A DNA stretch of 64,000 bases, from assembly GCA_964007475.1 (NCBI GenBank), contig OZ023274.1, forward strand, positions 37,751,860 through 37,815,859, given 5' to 3'. This stretch comes from Hybos culiciformis (Eukaryota; Arthropoda; Insecta; Diptera; Hybotidae). A model generated the notes under the pieces. It did no database searches and was not told the DNA's origin. It saw nothing but the letters and a program-made list of their open reading frames with translations. A program made the translations under genes and the position numbers. Shown piece after piece: positions 28,396 to 39,570 of this stretch. Numbering within the stretch: position 1 is the stretch's first letter; each line of letters begins with the position of its first letter.

Positions 28396-29498
28396 TTATT
28401 TCTTTGGGGGTCGGCCTCTTTTTCGAATTGGCTGAACAGGATCTGGTAAATTACTGGTATGACCTACATATTGTGTTAACGCTGTTGAATGATATGAACC
28501 AAGTGGTGTGTTTAAATCATCTTTATTGGCAATTTCATAAGTTGATGAATCTTTCTTCTTTGTTATTACATATGGCCCATCCCTTTTCGGCACAAATTTA
28601 GATGTAATCCCCTTTGCTGCTTGACTTAAAATATGTGTTGTAACAAGAACTTGACTTCCAATTTCGTATTCTGGTTGAGGTCTTCTACCCTTGTCGACAT
28701 ATTTTTTATTTTTATCTTGCAATTGTTCTGATGCTTCTCTAACATTTTCCATAATATTGACCAAGTTTTTTAAATGTGGGGTGATCTGAAGAACAAAATT
28801 TTCTGATTGTACTATATTTTTCAGATCATGTTGAATATCGTCGATTGTTCGAAGTTCTCTACCATAGATTAAGTATGATGCAGAATACCCGGTGCTTTGA
28901 CATTTGGCGGTATTCATAGCGAATCTGATGGCTGGAAGAAAATTGACCCATTTCGAATGTTCATTTTGAACTAAAATTGACATCTGAGTTTTGAGATCAC
29001 GATTTTTCCTCTCGACTGGATTGGCTTCTGGGTGGTACTTCGGTGTATAATTTGGTTGAATATTTAAACAAAATATCAAACATTGCATAATGGCTGAAAT
29101 GAATTGAGTACCATTATCGCTAATCAAACGTCTGGGAATGCCGTATCGTAGAAATACTTCATGTAGTAATGTTAACGCACAATTTTCGGCAGTTGCCTCT
29201 TTTAAAGCAAATATTTCAACCCATCGACTGGCTATGTCCTCAACAATAAATATCCATTGATACCCTTCTTTAGTTATTGGAAGAGGTCCAAATAAATCAA
29301 TGGCAACAATTTCAAATCGTTGGTTGCTAGCGACTGTTTGCAATAAACCAGCTGGCATATTTGTTGACTTGACCAGCATATTTGTTGACTTGTACCGTTG
29401 ACATTCAATACAGTTTTTAATATATTTTGCAATTTCATTTCTCATACCAAGCCAATAATAACGGTTTACTATTCTGGCGATGGTACGATCAATATACC
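28396..29498 (-). pseudogene. pol: integrase, C-terminal two-thirds of pol
   Basis: Retroelement integrase, which joins cDNA ends to the host chromosome. The frame is open from about 29498 to the stop at 28396. It begins inside the HHCC zinc-binding region (CIEC pair near the start), then has the catalytic core: Asp in AIDLFG, Asp in SDNGTQF (codon 29116-29118) and Glu in NPVERKNRD (codon 29011-29013). The last two are 34 residues apart, where 35 is usual. The C-terminal part has a GPY/F-type module (KRDGPYVITKK) and ends in a basic, AT-hook-like RKRGRPPKK. An in-frame 21-bp tandem duplication (29355-29392) adds seven residues in the linker after the zinc-binding site. The frame is disconnected from RNase H upstream by a 2-nt insertion near 29495. 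Confidence 0.88.
29355..29392 (-). repeat. 21-bp in-frame tandem duplication in integrase
   Basis: GCATATTTGTTGACTTGACCA is followed at once by a second GCATATTTGTTGACTTG (plus strand). It repeats the residues STNM with their neighbours, without shifting the frame. Confidence 0.9.
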
Positions 29499-30215
29499 AT
29501 AGTGACCTGATACTGGATTGTCATGGTAAAATTGAAGAATACTTTCACGTTCGTCTTTAGGTATAACAAGTTGTCCATCTTCTGAGTCTGCTTCTGGCGA
29601 ATAGCGATACAAAACACCATCATTCAATAAATATCCCCTGGTTGTCCATCTACGTACATTTTCATCATTATTTTCAAAAGATTCAATTATATTTTGCAAC
29701 TCTGGATCTTTCAATTGATTTTCACGTACCTCTTTAGAACCTTTTTTGGGAAAATCAACTTGAACATTACAAACTTCACAATTGATTTCATGATTATCTA
29801 TTTTTTCTGGACAAGATGGCCTAGATAAGGTATCTGCTACCGAATTTGTTTTTCCTTGTATGTATTCAATTTTAATGTTAAAGGGTTGTATTTGTAAAGC
29901 CCATCTGGCTAATCTACTAGTTGGCGATTTTAACGACATTAACCACTTTAATGGCTGGTGATCTGTTAACAAGTAAATTTCAGAGCCTTCAATGTATCCT
30001 CTAAATTTATTTATTGCCCACACAATAGCAAGTGCCTCTCGTTCCGTTGTAGAGTAGTTTCTTTCTGCAGCACTGAGAAGTCTACTGGCATATTCGATCG
30101 GATGTTCTTCAGTTCCCTCCCCCTGGAGTAAAACTGCGCCGAGAGCATAACTGCTGGCGTCGGTTTTTAAAATAAATGGCTGATCATCTTTAGCTTGTTG
30201 TTGTGAGTAATTGTT
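29469..30215 (-). pseudogene. pol: RNase H and start of integrase zinc domain
   Basis: Open from 30215 to the stop at 29469 with no ATG, as expected for an internal part of a polyprotein. The RNase H domain shows the first catalytic Asp in LKTDASSYALGA, the acidic helix around TTEREALAIVWAINKF, the LTDHQPLKWL motif with its Asp, and the late Asp in NSVADTLSRP. The 3' part runs into the integrase HHCC domain (HDNPVSGHYG) and is lost nine codons later through a 2-nt insertion. At its 5' end it is separated from the reverse transcriptase by a one-base shift in a CAA/ACA run at about 30193-30215. Confidence 0.88.
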
Positions 30216-30261
30216 TTAATTTATTGTAGGCATCAGAATGTTCTTTATTCCATGCCCAAAT

Positions 30262-31620
30262 TCAATCTTTCTTTAGTAGATTACTCAATGGTTTAGAAAT
30301 TTTTGCATAATCAGCAATGAAACGTCTGTACCAAGATGCTGTTTGAAGAAATGACAATACTTGTTTTCGAGTTTTTGGATCTGGTCTGTTTATAATGGCA
30401 TCCGTTTTCTCAGGATCCACTTGTATACCATCAGAGCATAAAATATGACCAAGAAATTTTACCTTTACACAACAAAATCTGCATTTATCTCTTTTTGCTT
30501 TAAGGGAAAATTTTTTTAGTTGTAAAAATATTTTTTCTAAATCTTTTAAGTGATCTTCGAAGCTTCTAGAACAAACAATTATATCATCAATATATGCTAG
30601 AATTCCTAGTATTTCACCATTTTTATGATTAGGAATTGTTGCTTTGAATCTCTCAATCAGGCGTTGAAATGTTGCAGGTGCATTTCGTAGGCCAAATGGC
30701 ATTCTTTTGTACCTATGCATGCCGAATGGAGTGATGAAAGCAGTTTTGTCCTGGTCATTTTTATCAACGGCAATTTGATGGTAGCCTGATTGCATATCAA
30801 TGGTTGACATGAATTTCGTACTTTTAGCTGTATGTAATAAGTCGTCGATTCGTGGTAGTGGATACCTATCCGGTATGGTAATGGAGTTTAACTTTCTGTA
30901 GTCAATGCACCTTCTTACACCACCATCTTTCTTCGGAACAATTACAACCGGAGCAGCCCAAGCACTTTCAGATTCCTCAATTATATCAAGTGCTAACATT
31001 TTGTCCAATTCGTCTTTAAGTTGTCTCGTTTTAAGCGGAGATAAACGATAAGGTGTGCTAGCAATAGGTTCATGAGATTGAGTATTTATTTTATGTACTG
31101 CGTACGGTCTTGGCTGTGAAATATTACTAAAAATATCTTGGTAATTTAAAAGTAAAGAATTCAATTGATTTTTCTGTGATTGACTTATTTCACTTCCTTC
31201 ATCTTCCCTAATATAAATTTCGGTAGAAAACAGATCAAAATAATTATCTTCGGTGTCTGATGACGTCAGCTTACGAATTTTCCGTTCTGGTGTAATCATA
31301 TCGGCTGGTACTGCATCTCGAAAAATGTTTTGAATGGAACGTGGTGAGTAATCACTTTTACAATCATCTAAATTTTCTTCTGGGGTTCGTTGTAGTGGAC
31401 TTATATTAGAACGATTTTCCGCCCATTGGATAAAAGATGAAATTCTTTTTAACGATTCAGTAGTTGGTGAAATGTTTTCAAAATCATTATCTAACTGATG
31501 GTTTTCTTCTGACATTTGAATAACGTTAGTTGCATTAACAATAACTGGTGGTGGCTTTTTGAATTCAAAATTTTTTTTTGGAAAATCAATACAATACCAT
31601 GTGCGTTGTGCTAAATTCAT
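30262..31620 (-). pseudogene. pol: reverse transcriptase part of pol
   Basis: RNA-dependent DNA polymerase of the Ty3/gypsy type, 452 codons. After an acidic linker come the fingers (AAPVVIVPKKDGGVRRCIDYRKLN in two conserved blocks), the palm Asp in MSTIDMQSGYHQI, the MPFGLRNAPATFQ block, the catalytic YIDD (30583-30594) and the connection/thumb motif ending WYRRFIADYAKISKPLSNLL. All polymerase motifs look intact. The frame starts at an ATG whose first base overlaps the protease stop (TAATG). This does not look like true initiation, because the conserved sequence continues upstream in the other frame, consistent with a single-base loss in the A-run at about 31630. It ends at a TGA (30262-30264); the same frame then stays open for about 70 nt. 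Confidence 0.92.
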
Positions 31621-32042
31621 TACAATTCCCGCTTTTCAAGAAAATCAATTATTAGAGTTCTGTTGTCTTTTGCATTAGGTAAATTAATTAAACGTAGTGG
31701 CTTAAGTCGATTACCAATTTTGACATCAACAACAATTGTATTAACCATTTTATTTTGGCACACACCATCAGCAAGAGTAACGGTTGCTTGAACTTTTTTA
31801 AATAAGCAGCCACGTTTTACTAAGCTGTGAAAAAGGCTTGAGCTTGCAACACTTGTTCTTGCAGCCGTGTCAAAATATGCTGTACCATTCAAACCAAGAA
31901 TTTGAATATCAACCATAGGCACATCTCTACCAATTGTTGAAGAAGAAATCGCGTTGAAATCTAATGTAGAAGAACTTGTTGGCTTGTTGTTGCACGTTGG
32001 ACAGTTAGATCGGTAGAACCCAGGCGCACCACAACCATTTAC
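31620..32042 (-). pseudogene. retropepsin-like protease with second zinc knuckle
   Basis: The frame is open from 32042 to the TAA ending at 31620. Its start encodes the back half of a second CCHC-like zinc knuckle (CGAPGFYRSNC). An aspartic protease follows: catalytic Asp in YFDTAARTS and a flap/hydrophobic region around TLADGV. The canonical triplet is Asp-Thr/Ser-Gly; here the Gly is Ala, which probably weakens or kills the enzyme in this copy. The knuckle in this frame, with its upstream half in the gag frame, indicates an old indel near 32040, not a programmed shift. Confidence 0.75.
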
Positions 32043-32886
32043 CTACAGATTTACCTTCTGTTTCTGTTTTAGATGTCCTAGAATTTGATGAATTAGTTTT
32101 ACTAGTATTTTCTTTTGTTTCGGACAATTTTTCTTTATCGTGTTTTGCTTTTTTGTTACAATTTTCAACAATGTGCCCAAATTTTCGGCAATAAGAACAT
32201 CTTTTTTTAACCTCATCTTTAGGTGCGTCATTGTTTCCTGATTGTTTTCTAGCAGATGGATCACTTTCAAAGAGATGTAATTCCACATTTCTAGCTTCTG
32301 TTAGCAATTCTTGGAAAGTAGTAACTTTATCTTTGCTAATTCTTTCTCGAATTCGTGAATTGATCAAACCATAAACCATGCTCACTTGAATTGCCTCTGT
32401 TAAATCATCGGTAAGTTCAGCGAACAATGACCGTTTTTTACATATAAATTTATCAGTTGGTTCATCTCGATTTTGTTTTTTCTCAAAAATATCTAAATAA
32501 ACCCTCCATGGAGGCCTGGCTGGCGAAAAAGCTGCTCTAAATAATTTAACGGCTTCATCGAAGGTGTTCGCTTCTGCCTTAACACCTTGCCACCATGATG
32601 CTGCATAATCTTCAAGTAAAAGTGGGATACCTTTGTCAGCATCAGCATCTTCAATTTTTTGGATATCTTTATAAACAATTATTGTTGTAATAAATTCTTC
32701 AAGCTTAATTGGATCACGAGCGCCTTTAAATCTAGCGGTACATCCTGCAAAAGATCCGATAGCTGGTCGATTACCTAAATCTGCCAATAATTGCTTAAAT
32801 TGATCATCAGTAAATTGAGCCATTTTACTTTTAATTTTTTGTTGTTTTTCTGTTTTAATGGAAACTAAACCACTTCTTAGCTCCAC
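32005..32886 (-). CDS. gag: Gag capsid/nucleocapsid protein of the retrotransposon
   Basis: The structural protein that packages the element's RNA. There are 293 codons from ATG 32886; a second ATG (32823, starting MAQFTDDQF) is an equally likely start. Residues of about 60-200 show the retrotransposon Gag fold signature: FKGARDPIKLEEFI, the ASWWQGVK tryptophan pair and the FxxAFSP...YLDIFEKKQ block. A CCHC knuckle CX2CX4HX4C (CSYCRKFGHIVENC) begins at about residue 230, followed by a charged, Ser/Thr-rich tail. The last 10 residues are out of frame: the second knuckle continues in the protease frame. Confidence 0.88.
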   Translation of the reverse strand: MELRSGLVSIKTEKQQKIKSKMAQFTDDQFKQLLADLGNRPAIGSFAGCTARFKGARDPIKLEEFITTIIVYKDIQKIEDADADKGIPLLLEDYAASWWQGVKAEANTFDEAVKLFRAAFSPARPPWRVYLDIFEKKQNRDEPTDKFICKKRSLFAELTDDLTEAIQVSMVYGLINSRIRERISKDKVTTFQELLTEARNVELHLFESDPSARKQSGNNDAPKDEVKKRCSYCRKFGHIVENCNKKAKHDKEKLSETKENTSKTNSSNSRTSKTETEGKSVGKWLWCAWVLPI

Positions 32887-32945
32887 TGTAAATAATTAAT
32901 TTTAATTGTTGAGACTTGCTGTTTTTCAGGCAGAAAAAATTCGTG

Positions 32946-32963
32946 CCACAATGTTGGGTGCCA
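32946..32963 (-). promoter_or_regulatory. tRNA primer-binding site
   Basis: On the minus strand TGGCACCCAACATTGTGG starts one base after the CCTACA end of the 5' LTR. TGG pairs with the tRNA 3' CCA, and the position is canonical for the minus-strand primer. I do not assign the tRNA. Confidence 0.7.
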
Positions 32964-32964
32964 A

Positions 32965-33010
32965 TGTAGGATTTCGTTGTAAATAAATTATTTTCAGTTT
33001 TTATCTTTTA
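32965..33010 (-). repeat. 5' LTR remnant (46 bp)
   Basis: Identical over 46 bp to the outer end of the 3' LTR (26454-26499). Beyond 33010 there is no further similarity, so U3 and most of R/U5 are missing. This copy therefore has no promoter of its own. Confidence 0.8.
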
Positions 33011-33829
33011 CGATTCATATTTAACTATCACCATTTTAAATTTTTTTAAAGCAACTGCTAAAACCGTATAGAGCATACTCATAAATTATCTCAAAATTAT
33101 CAAGCTCAACATTAATTCCATTATAAAAAAAAAAACAAATTTTCCAACAAAAAAAAAATATATATATATACGTATTTATTTTTATATTACGTATTTATTT
33201 TTATATTTAATTTTCCCATGAGTTTTTATACTATACTTAAGAATAAAACTTTCCATATTTTGAGAATTTAATTAAAAAAAAAATAAATTTAATTTCCAAT
33301 TGTATGAATTTTCAAGATTTTATTCGATGAACATAAATTTACTTTTTTGTTTAATACTTCAAAAAAAAAAAAAAATTAAATATAAAAAAATAAATAATAA
33401 TATATAAAAATCCCATTTTAGAAAATAATTAAAAAAAAATATTGTGAAAAGAGAACGGAAAAACTTTAAAAACAAATTGTTTCCGTAGAAAAAAAAAAAT
33501 TTTTGCTTTTGTTTTTTATTTTAATATTATACTTTTCTTTTCACTTTTTTAGTACATATATTAATTTTGCGTTAAGGTCAGGGTATTTCTACAAAGAATA
33601 TTTATCTTAATTACACAAAACACTTATTGAAATAAAAATTTTCAAAAATGGTGAGATTTAATGAAAGAAATCTTATACCACATATAATTGCGTGTGACAA
33701 TTAATATAGGACAAACCCTAATACACTTATGAAATCATTCATCAAGAAAATTTAGCGTACAGTTACAAAAAGTTGAAATCAAAATTCCCAAAATTAGTTA
33801 GAACTTAGAACAAGAATAAAGCGTTAAAG
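33011..33829. other. A+T-rich non-coding DNA
   Basis: No gene seen. Contains a short (AT)n tract near 33160 and a duplicated ACGTATTTATTTTTATAT unit at about 33171-33206. Confidence 0.6.
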
Positions 33830-34408
33830 CAGGCTTGGGCAACCTAAAACATAAGCGAGCCAATTTTAAAAAATATTAAAAATGAAAGCCGCAATTTTTT
33901 TTAATAATTAAAAATGTATATAAGAAAATCAATATATTTAATTTTTGATTTATATACCGTTTTAAAATATTGAAAAAAAATAAAACAATAATTTTGATTT
34001 ATAATTATGATTTTATATATGTATTGTTCAAAATATATAAAATAAAGTTATATAATTTAATTTGACTTTTTTTTTATTAATTCTTCAAAATTAATTGTAA
34101 TTTTAATGATGACACCCTTAATTGATTTGTTAAATTCTCGTCCTTAATTGAAACTCGATGTATATTTTTACAAAATAATAAAAATTATTTATTTGTAGTT
34201 TAGAGTGGCAAAAAAATCTTGATTTGTAGTTTAGGGTGCAAGAAAATTGTTTATTTGTAGTTTGGCGTGGAAAAAGTTTAAACCGGGTGAAAAAAAAATT
34301 TGTCAGAATTGTTCTTCGAGCCGCATGCAGTGTAAAAAAAAAAGATTTCCGGAGACGCAAAAATTTATGTTATAAAGCCGCATGCGGCTCAAGAGCCGCA
34401 GTTTGCCC
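33830..34408. mobile_element. non-autonomous hAT-type element
   Basis: Bounded by the octamer CGTTAAAG on both sides (33822-33829 and 34409-34416), the 8-bp target duplication typical of hAT transposons. The left end is CAGGCTTGGGCAA; the right end reads GTTTGCCC and lacks the last few bases of a full inverted match. Subterminal GAGCCGC/GCATGCGGC repeats at 34360-34400 are typical of one large hAT group. The centre has three imperfect direct repeats of TTATTTGTAGTTT..G.GTG (about 34190-34270). No transposase frame; open frames across the element are incidental. Confidence 0.75.
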
Positions 34409-34416
34409 CGTTAAAG

Positions 34417-37400
34417 GATTGAAGTTAGAAGTTTGGTTCCGATTTCCTAAAATACCAGGAACGAGTACAAGCACTCTCTTAATGTCTAAATACATAAAAT
34501 TAAATTCAGGAAAACATTTTTTTAAATTGCATTTGTTTTGATTAAATTACACTTATTCTTTTTGCTATAATAAATTTCGACAAAAAAAAATATATAAAAT
34601 AATAATAAAGTTTTCAATTTTTATAATGTACGTGACAAAATTAATATTGAGGTAAAAAAATAAATTTATTATTATTTTTGTTCAAAAAATAAAATAAATA
34701 AAAATAAATATCTAAAGTTAAAAAATATTTATTTTATTCAATAATTTAGTCATAAATTTCATATATCCTTGTACACCAATATCTGTCTGGGAGTTCAAAA
34801 ATTTTTATTTTATGTCATGATTATTACAACCGCCATAGAAATAAATTTTTGATAATAAAGACACCGATTTCTTTAAAAAAAAAAACAGTATTGTTTTTTC
34901 TTCAACTGATTACCCCTTGGGAACTGAATATTAAAAAAAAAGACAACTTTTAAATGATATTAACTGCAAAAAAAAGAGTTTTTTTTTTTTCAGGGTAAAG
35001 TACACAAAAGTTATTTAAATTAAATTTTCCTTCTTTTTTTCATCGTCGTCGTTGTGTCGTTAAAGGAAAAAAAGCTTTTGTTCTGAAAGTTTCCAAAGTG
35101 TTAATATCAAATTGAATTCCAATTAACGCAGGCTGTTTTTACAGGCAATAAATTTATTGTCCTTTCTATATTTTCATTATTTTTCATAGACAACAATTAA
35201 AGTATAAGTATATAAAATATTATATGATAAAGAAGACCAAATTATATATAGAGAACGTTAAAGAAGAGAAAAAATTAATATTAAACAGGATACATCTGTA
35301 AAATAATAAAAATTAAAAATATTTTACTGAAAATTATTATATTCTGCTCACGGTTTTTTTTTTTGTTAAGTTTATGTAACCGAAATGAATCCTGAAGCGT
35401 AAACATAGTACATTGAGATAAAGTATAAAGAACTAGAAAATATATGACCCTATCAAATTTAGATTTAGAAATTGAGATTTTTTCCTCAATTGACAATATT
35501 TCGTTTTGTCGCATCGTTGTACCAAAGTAAAATTTTTGACCAAAAGTAATATCTTCATTTTTGTTTAATTACATCAAATTTTTAAACATTAAGTACAAAT
35601 ACAAAATATTAAAATTTAATTTTTTGTGATAGTAATAATGTTAACTATAACTATCCAGTTCCACTTTTTTTTTGATTTGGTTCAATCTTTTTTTTAATAT
35701 TTTAGAGAAAATTACGATGACATGAGCAACAAAACAAGTACTGCTTCATCTAAACTAATATGATTCATATTCTCTGTCAGAACAATTATTGTTAATTGCC
35801 GTGTTTCTATATATTCGAAGACAAGAAACAAATTCACTATTTCTAGTATTTTTTTTTTTAATTTTATAGTGAAAAGTTCATAAATTTAATGTTAATTTTA
35901 TAGAGATTTTCATGCACACAAAATAAAACTCTTACTCTTTTAACAATATATTAACAAAAAATATTACAGTTTCAGTATCCTTCTGGACATTAAAGTACAG
36001 TCAGTCTAAATCAATACAATTATAAATAATTCCACCTTTAGGAAATTTAACACTTGTAATATGTGAAAAAATTTGCATGAGCATATTTATTTTTTTTTTT
36101 ATTATTTTGTTCTGTCAGCATCAGCAACTTTTTTATTATCGAAAGAAAATCGTATTAATTTATATTTTCTTCTTTTTTTTCAGATATTCCACATGACGGA
36201 AAAAATAAAACTATCAAAACATTTTGTGGACAAAATATTTAATGCAACTATATAAAAATACTTCAATCATATTTTTTTTTTTAATATAATATAAAAATAA
36301 ATTTAAAAATATATGATATATAAAATGGATAAAATAAAAAATGAGATAAATTTTATTATAATTTAATAAAACATAAATTTCAATTCATCGAAATAAAAAA
36401 AAAAGTTATGCAAAAGAAAATTTATCGGAAATGTAAGCAGGCTTAAAATGCATAAAAATATCATGATAATAAAATAAAAAATATATGATACAGCAATATT
36501 TAAAAATTCATAAAAAATATATATATAATATTTATATAATAAATTTAATATCCGTGGAATATTCAATATAAAAATTTAAAGAATTCACATATATAGAATA
36601 AAATATAAATTGTAGATTTATGATTCAATTAGGCTTTTAAAAAAGGAGATTTTGTGTATCGGTTTTTTTTATGTTGCAGTTGCAGTTATGTTGCAATTTT
36701 TAAATTACCATTAAAAATTCAATAAATTCAGTTTTCATTGCATATAACAACATCAGGATAACTGAAAAATTACCGGATAGTAACTTCCTATGATTATACA
36801 TATTAAGTAGAATAGACCTTCCGCATCCGACTTTTACATAATATTTTATTTGAAGCATGATTCCCAAAGGGAAAAAAAAATATTCTTGCATAGAAATCGA
36901 ATTAGGTCCTGCCATGAACTCAATTTTTATAAAACCTCATTCACAATATCTCTCATTTTAATTATTTTTCTTTTTTCATTCATTAAATTCATATACATTT
37001 TTATAATGCGCTTGATATTAAAAAATATATATAGATGTATATCTATCTATATGTATATATCTAATTAATTTGAAAATGTAATAATAATTTTTAATATCTT
37101 TTTGCGCGATTTTTTTATTTTTTGCAAAATTATAAAATTCTTTTTATTTACATAACTTTTTTTTTCTTCTTTGATTTAAATTTCAGGCTAATTACATAAA
37201 ATTGTATTAAAAAAAAATGTAATAAGGAAAAAAAGTGGAATTAAAAAAAAAAAATTAAATTTAAAAATTATTTTATACCAATTTTTTGGAAGTTTAAATG
37301 AAAAAAAAAAATCCCCTATAAATAATGAGATGTAGGATTTTAATAACAAAAATAAATTAAAATAAAATTTTTAAAATGAAGCCAAATGTACTTCAAAATT

Positions 37401-37488
37401 ATAGTTTTTTTTTATAAAATTGTAAAAATAATTAAGCTTTAATTAAATAAATAAAATTATTTTAATATTAATATATATATACTGACAC

Positions 37489-37537
<49 letters not shown>

Positions 37538-37751
37538 TACATAACAAACGTTAAGAAGAAAAAATTAGACAATATGTTGCCAACAAATGTGATGTCATTT
37601 ATGAAAAAGGTGAGAATTACTTATTATTAAAAAAATTAACTTTTATTGTATTGATATTGAGTACATATTATAAGTCTGTGATTTTGAATGTTTTTTTTTT
37701 GAAATTGAAATTTTAAATATTTAAGAAACATGAAAAAAAGGTCCTTCAAGT
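34417..37751. other. A+T-rich non-coding DNA
   Basis: No supportable gene. A short patch near 35040-35075 (CATCGTCGTCGTTGTGTCG) is more balanced. An (AAT)n microsatellite is at about 37494-37537. Confidence 0.6.
37494..37537. repeat. (AAT)n microsatellite
   Basis: About fourteen perfect AAT units. Confidence 0.95.
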
Positions 37752-38194
37752 CAGTAACGTAACTACAAATATTACGCCCCTAGGCCTAAATAAATTTGCG
37801 CCCACCCAACCCACAATTTTAAAAAAAGGAACCAATAATTTTAGTTTTATTTTTTATTTTTTTATAAAAAAATATCTCTTCAGTTTTCGCCTATTATTCT
37901 AATTATCATATAACTGACGACTCGTCAACGCCGTCTTGCATGAACGTTAAACTTCTTTTTTAAGTCGGAAACGATTCACCATCTTTATAGGGTGTCAAGT
38001 TTAAGCTGTCATCGACCAGATAGCAGATATTAAGCATGCAGTGTTAAATTCATTTTCGAAGTAATATTCTTAGTGTAATTTTGAATTAAAATAAATAAAA
38101 ACTTTTTTTTTGAAAAATCATGAATTTTGTTGGTGAAATGCTGACAAACGGTGCGCCCTTTAACTTCGTGCGCCTACCGGTAGTTACGCTACTG
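37752..38194. mobile_element. non-autonomous hAT-type element, 443 bp
   Basis: Perfect 8-bp target duplication CTTCAAGT at 37744-37751 and 38195-38202. Terminal inverted repeats are CAGTAACGTAACTAC (left) and CAGTAGCGTAACTAC (right, complement), with one mismatch in 15. Interior includes GCGCCCACCC near 37800 and TGCGCCC near 38153 as subterminal G+C-rich motifs. No transposase frame. Confidence 0.88.
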
Positions 38195-38202
38195 CTTCAA
38201 GT

Positions 38203-39250
38203 TTCAACGAACAATCAGAACTATGTATTTTAAAATTTCGCTGTTTCAATGCATATTCCTATTGTGTTCTGTTTATATATTTTAATCAGAGAAAATGAAC
38301 TTTTTTTTAACTATCCAAGCTTCCAACAATCAGAGTCTTATATTGCTATTTTAAGAATATTGTGGACCAGAATACATTTCAATTTTTTCCAATCACTAAT
38401 AAAATTGACATCTTCTTTATTAAAGTTTTCCAATATTTATAGAATAACCAGTAGATGCTTTAATAAAATATAGAATTTTTTTCTTCATATCTGTTTAATA
38501 TAAAAAAAGTCTTCTAAAATTTTATATATATTTTTTTACCTTGTCTTTTAATTTGGAATCGACAATGAAAAAAATAAAAATAATAATAATAACAGCAATG
38601 ATAACCAAATATGTAAGAAAATAAAACTTCTTATTTTTTTAATTTGTTATTACCATAAGGTGTGTATATAATTTTAAATACAATTTCTGATAGAAATACC
38701 TAAAAAAAAAAAAAAGAAGAATTTTCTTTTAAAATTATATAAAAATTGGCATAACAAACAAATATATATACGTTGATTTTCTAACTTTGACCTGATAAGC
38801 AATTTTTCCATCATTATTTTTATCTTCAGTTTAATTTCCTTAAAGGAAATTTTTAAATTTTTTTTTTCTATATTTTTTGTTGATTCTATTCCGTTTTTTT
38901 TTTTTTCATTTTATAATTTTTGTTTTTATTTTTTTCTCGTTTGAAGTTAACTCTGGAAGAATTGTATATTGAAGGTTCTTCTTATCCTTTCAATAATATA
39001 ATATTATTATATGGTTTTTATTTGAAATTTAACTTTACTTTATAGAAAATTTTTGGAATCTTGGTTTTTATTTATTTTTTTTTTTAAATCCAAAAAGTTT
39101 GATAAAAAATTCGCAGATCAATATTTCTAGTAAATAAATATAAATATATATAGTAAATAAATATATTGAAAAGATGTAAGATGTAGATAAAACTAATTTT
39201 TACAGCAAAAAAATTCGTGGGTTTAGTCTATTTTGTTACGACAGTTTGCG
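38203..39250. other. A+T-rich non-coding DNA
   Basis: No gene or element recognised; a 74-codon low-complexity open frame at 38249-38473 has no supporting context. Confidence 0.55.
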
Positions 39251-39570
39251 CATAAAGGAAGTATAAATAGAGAAACTAGTCCCATACAAAAAATGCAAAT
39301 ACAAATAGTGAAACAAAAAATCCATATCACAACCCCATGAGCTTTTTTTTTTTGTATTTTTTGAGAATTCCACTCTCACAAAAGCTTTTAAAACTTTCAA
39401 AATAACAACAGTTCTATACAATTTTTAAAGTTTTAAAAACTTTTGTGAGAGTGGAATTCTCAAAAAATACAAAAAAAAGCTCATGGGGTTGTGATATGGA
39501 TTTTTTGTTTCACTATTTGTATTTGCATTTTTTGTAGGGGACTAGTTTCTCTATTTATACTTCCTTTATG
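39251..39570. mobile_element. foldback element, near-perfect 320-bp palindrome
   Basis: The left arm (39251 to about 39402, starting CATAAAGGAAGTATAAATAG) and the right arm (about 39421-39570) are reverse complements over about 150 bp with only a few mismatches and a T-run length difference. The centre is about 20 bp. GTTTGCG lies directly outside each end (39244-39250 and 39571-39577), a likely 7-bp target duplication. The arms are so alike that insertion is probably recent, and any transcript would fold into one long hairpin. The transposon superfamily is not clear from the ends. Confidence 0.9.

Larger units (their letters stand above)
26454..33010 (-). mobile_element. Ty3/gypsy LTR retrotransposon, degenerate
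   Basis: A minus-strand element with the order gag - protease - reverse transcriptase - RNase H - integrase, the Ty3/gypsy (Metaviridae) order. A primer-binding site lies at its 5' end and a polypurine tract after integrase. I see no envelope gene. The same 46 bp, beginning TGTAGGATTTCG on the plus strand, lies at both outer ends (26454-26499 and 32965-33010), marking the U5 end of each LTR. Beyond those 46 bp the two sides differ, so the 5' LTR is nearly gone. The coding part has at least five lesions: frame changes near 32040, 31630, 30205 and 29495, and a TGA at 30262-30264. It cannot make a full polyprotein. ACGAT occurs immediately outside the left end (26449-26453) and at 33010-33014. 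Confidence 0.9.

Noticed and set aside
28404..28601. Plus-strand frame opposite integrase
   Set aside because: Antisense shadow of a well-supported integrase frame.
31618..31622. TAATG stop-start overlap between protease and reverse transcriptase as programmed coupling
   Set aside because: The conserved sequence upstream of the ATG continues in the reverse-transcriptase frame, so a one-base loss explains it better than termination-reinitiation.
32043..32678. Minus-strand frames inside gag in another frame
   Set aside because: Shadows of the gag frame; no domain of their own.
34130..34541. Open frames on both strands within and beyond a hAT element
   Set aside because: They translate subterminal repeats and cross the element boundary; not conserved transposase.
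39236..39421. 61-codon minus-strand frame
   Set aside because: Lies entirely in the left arm of the foldback palindrome.
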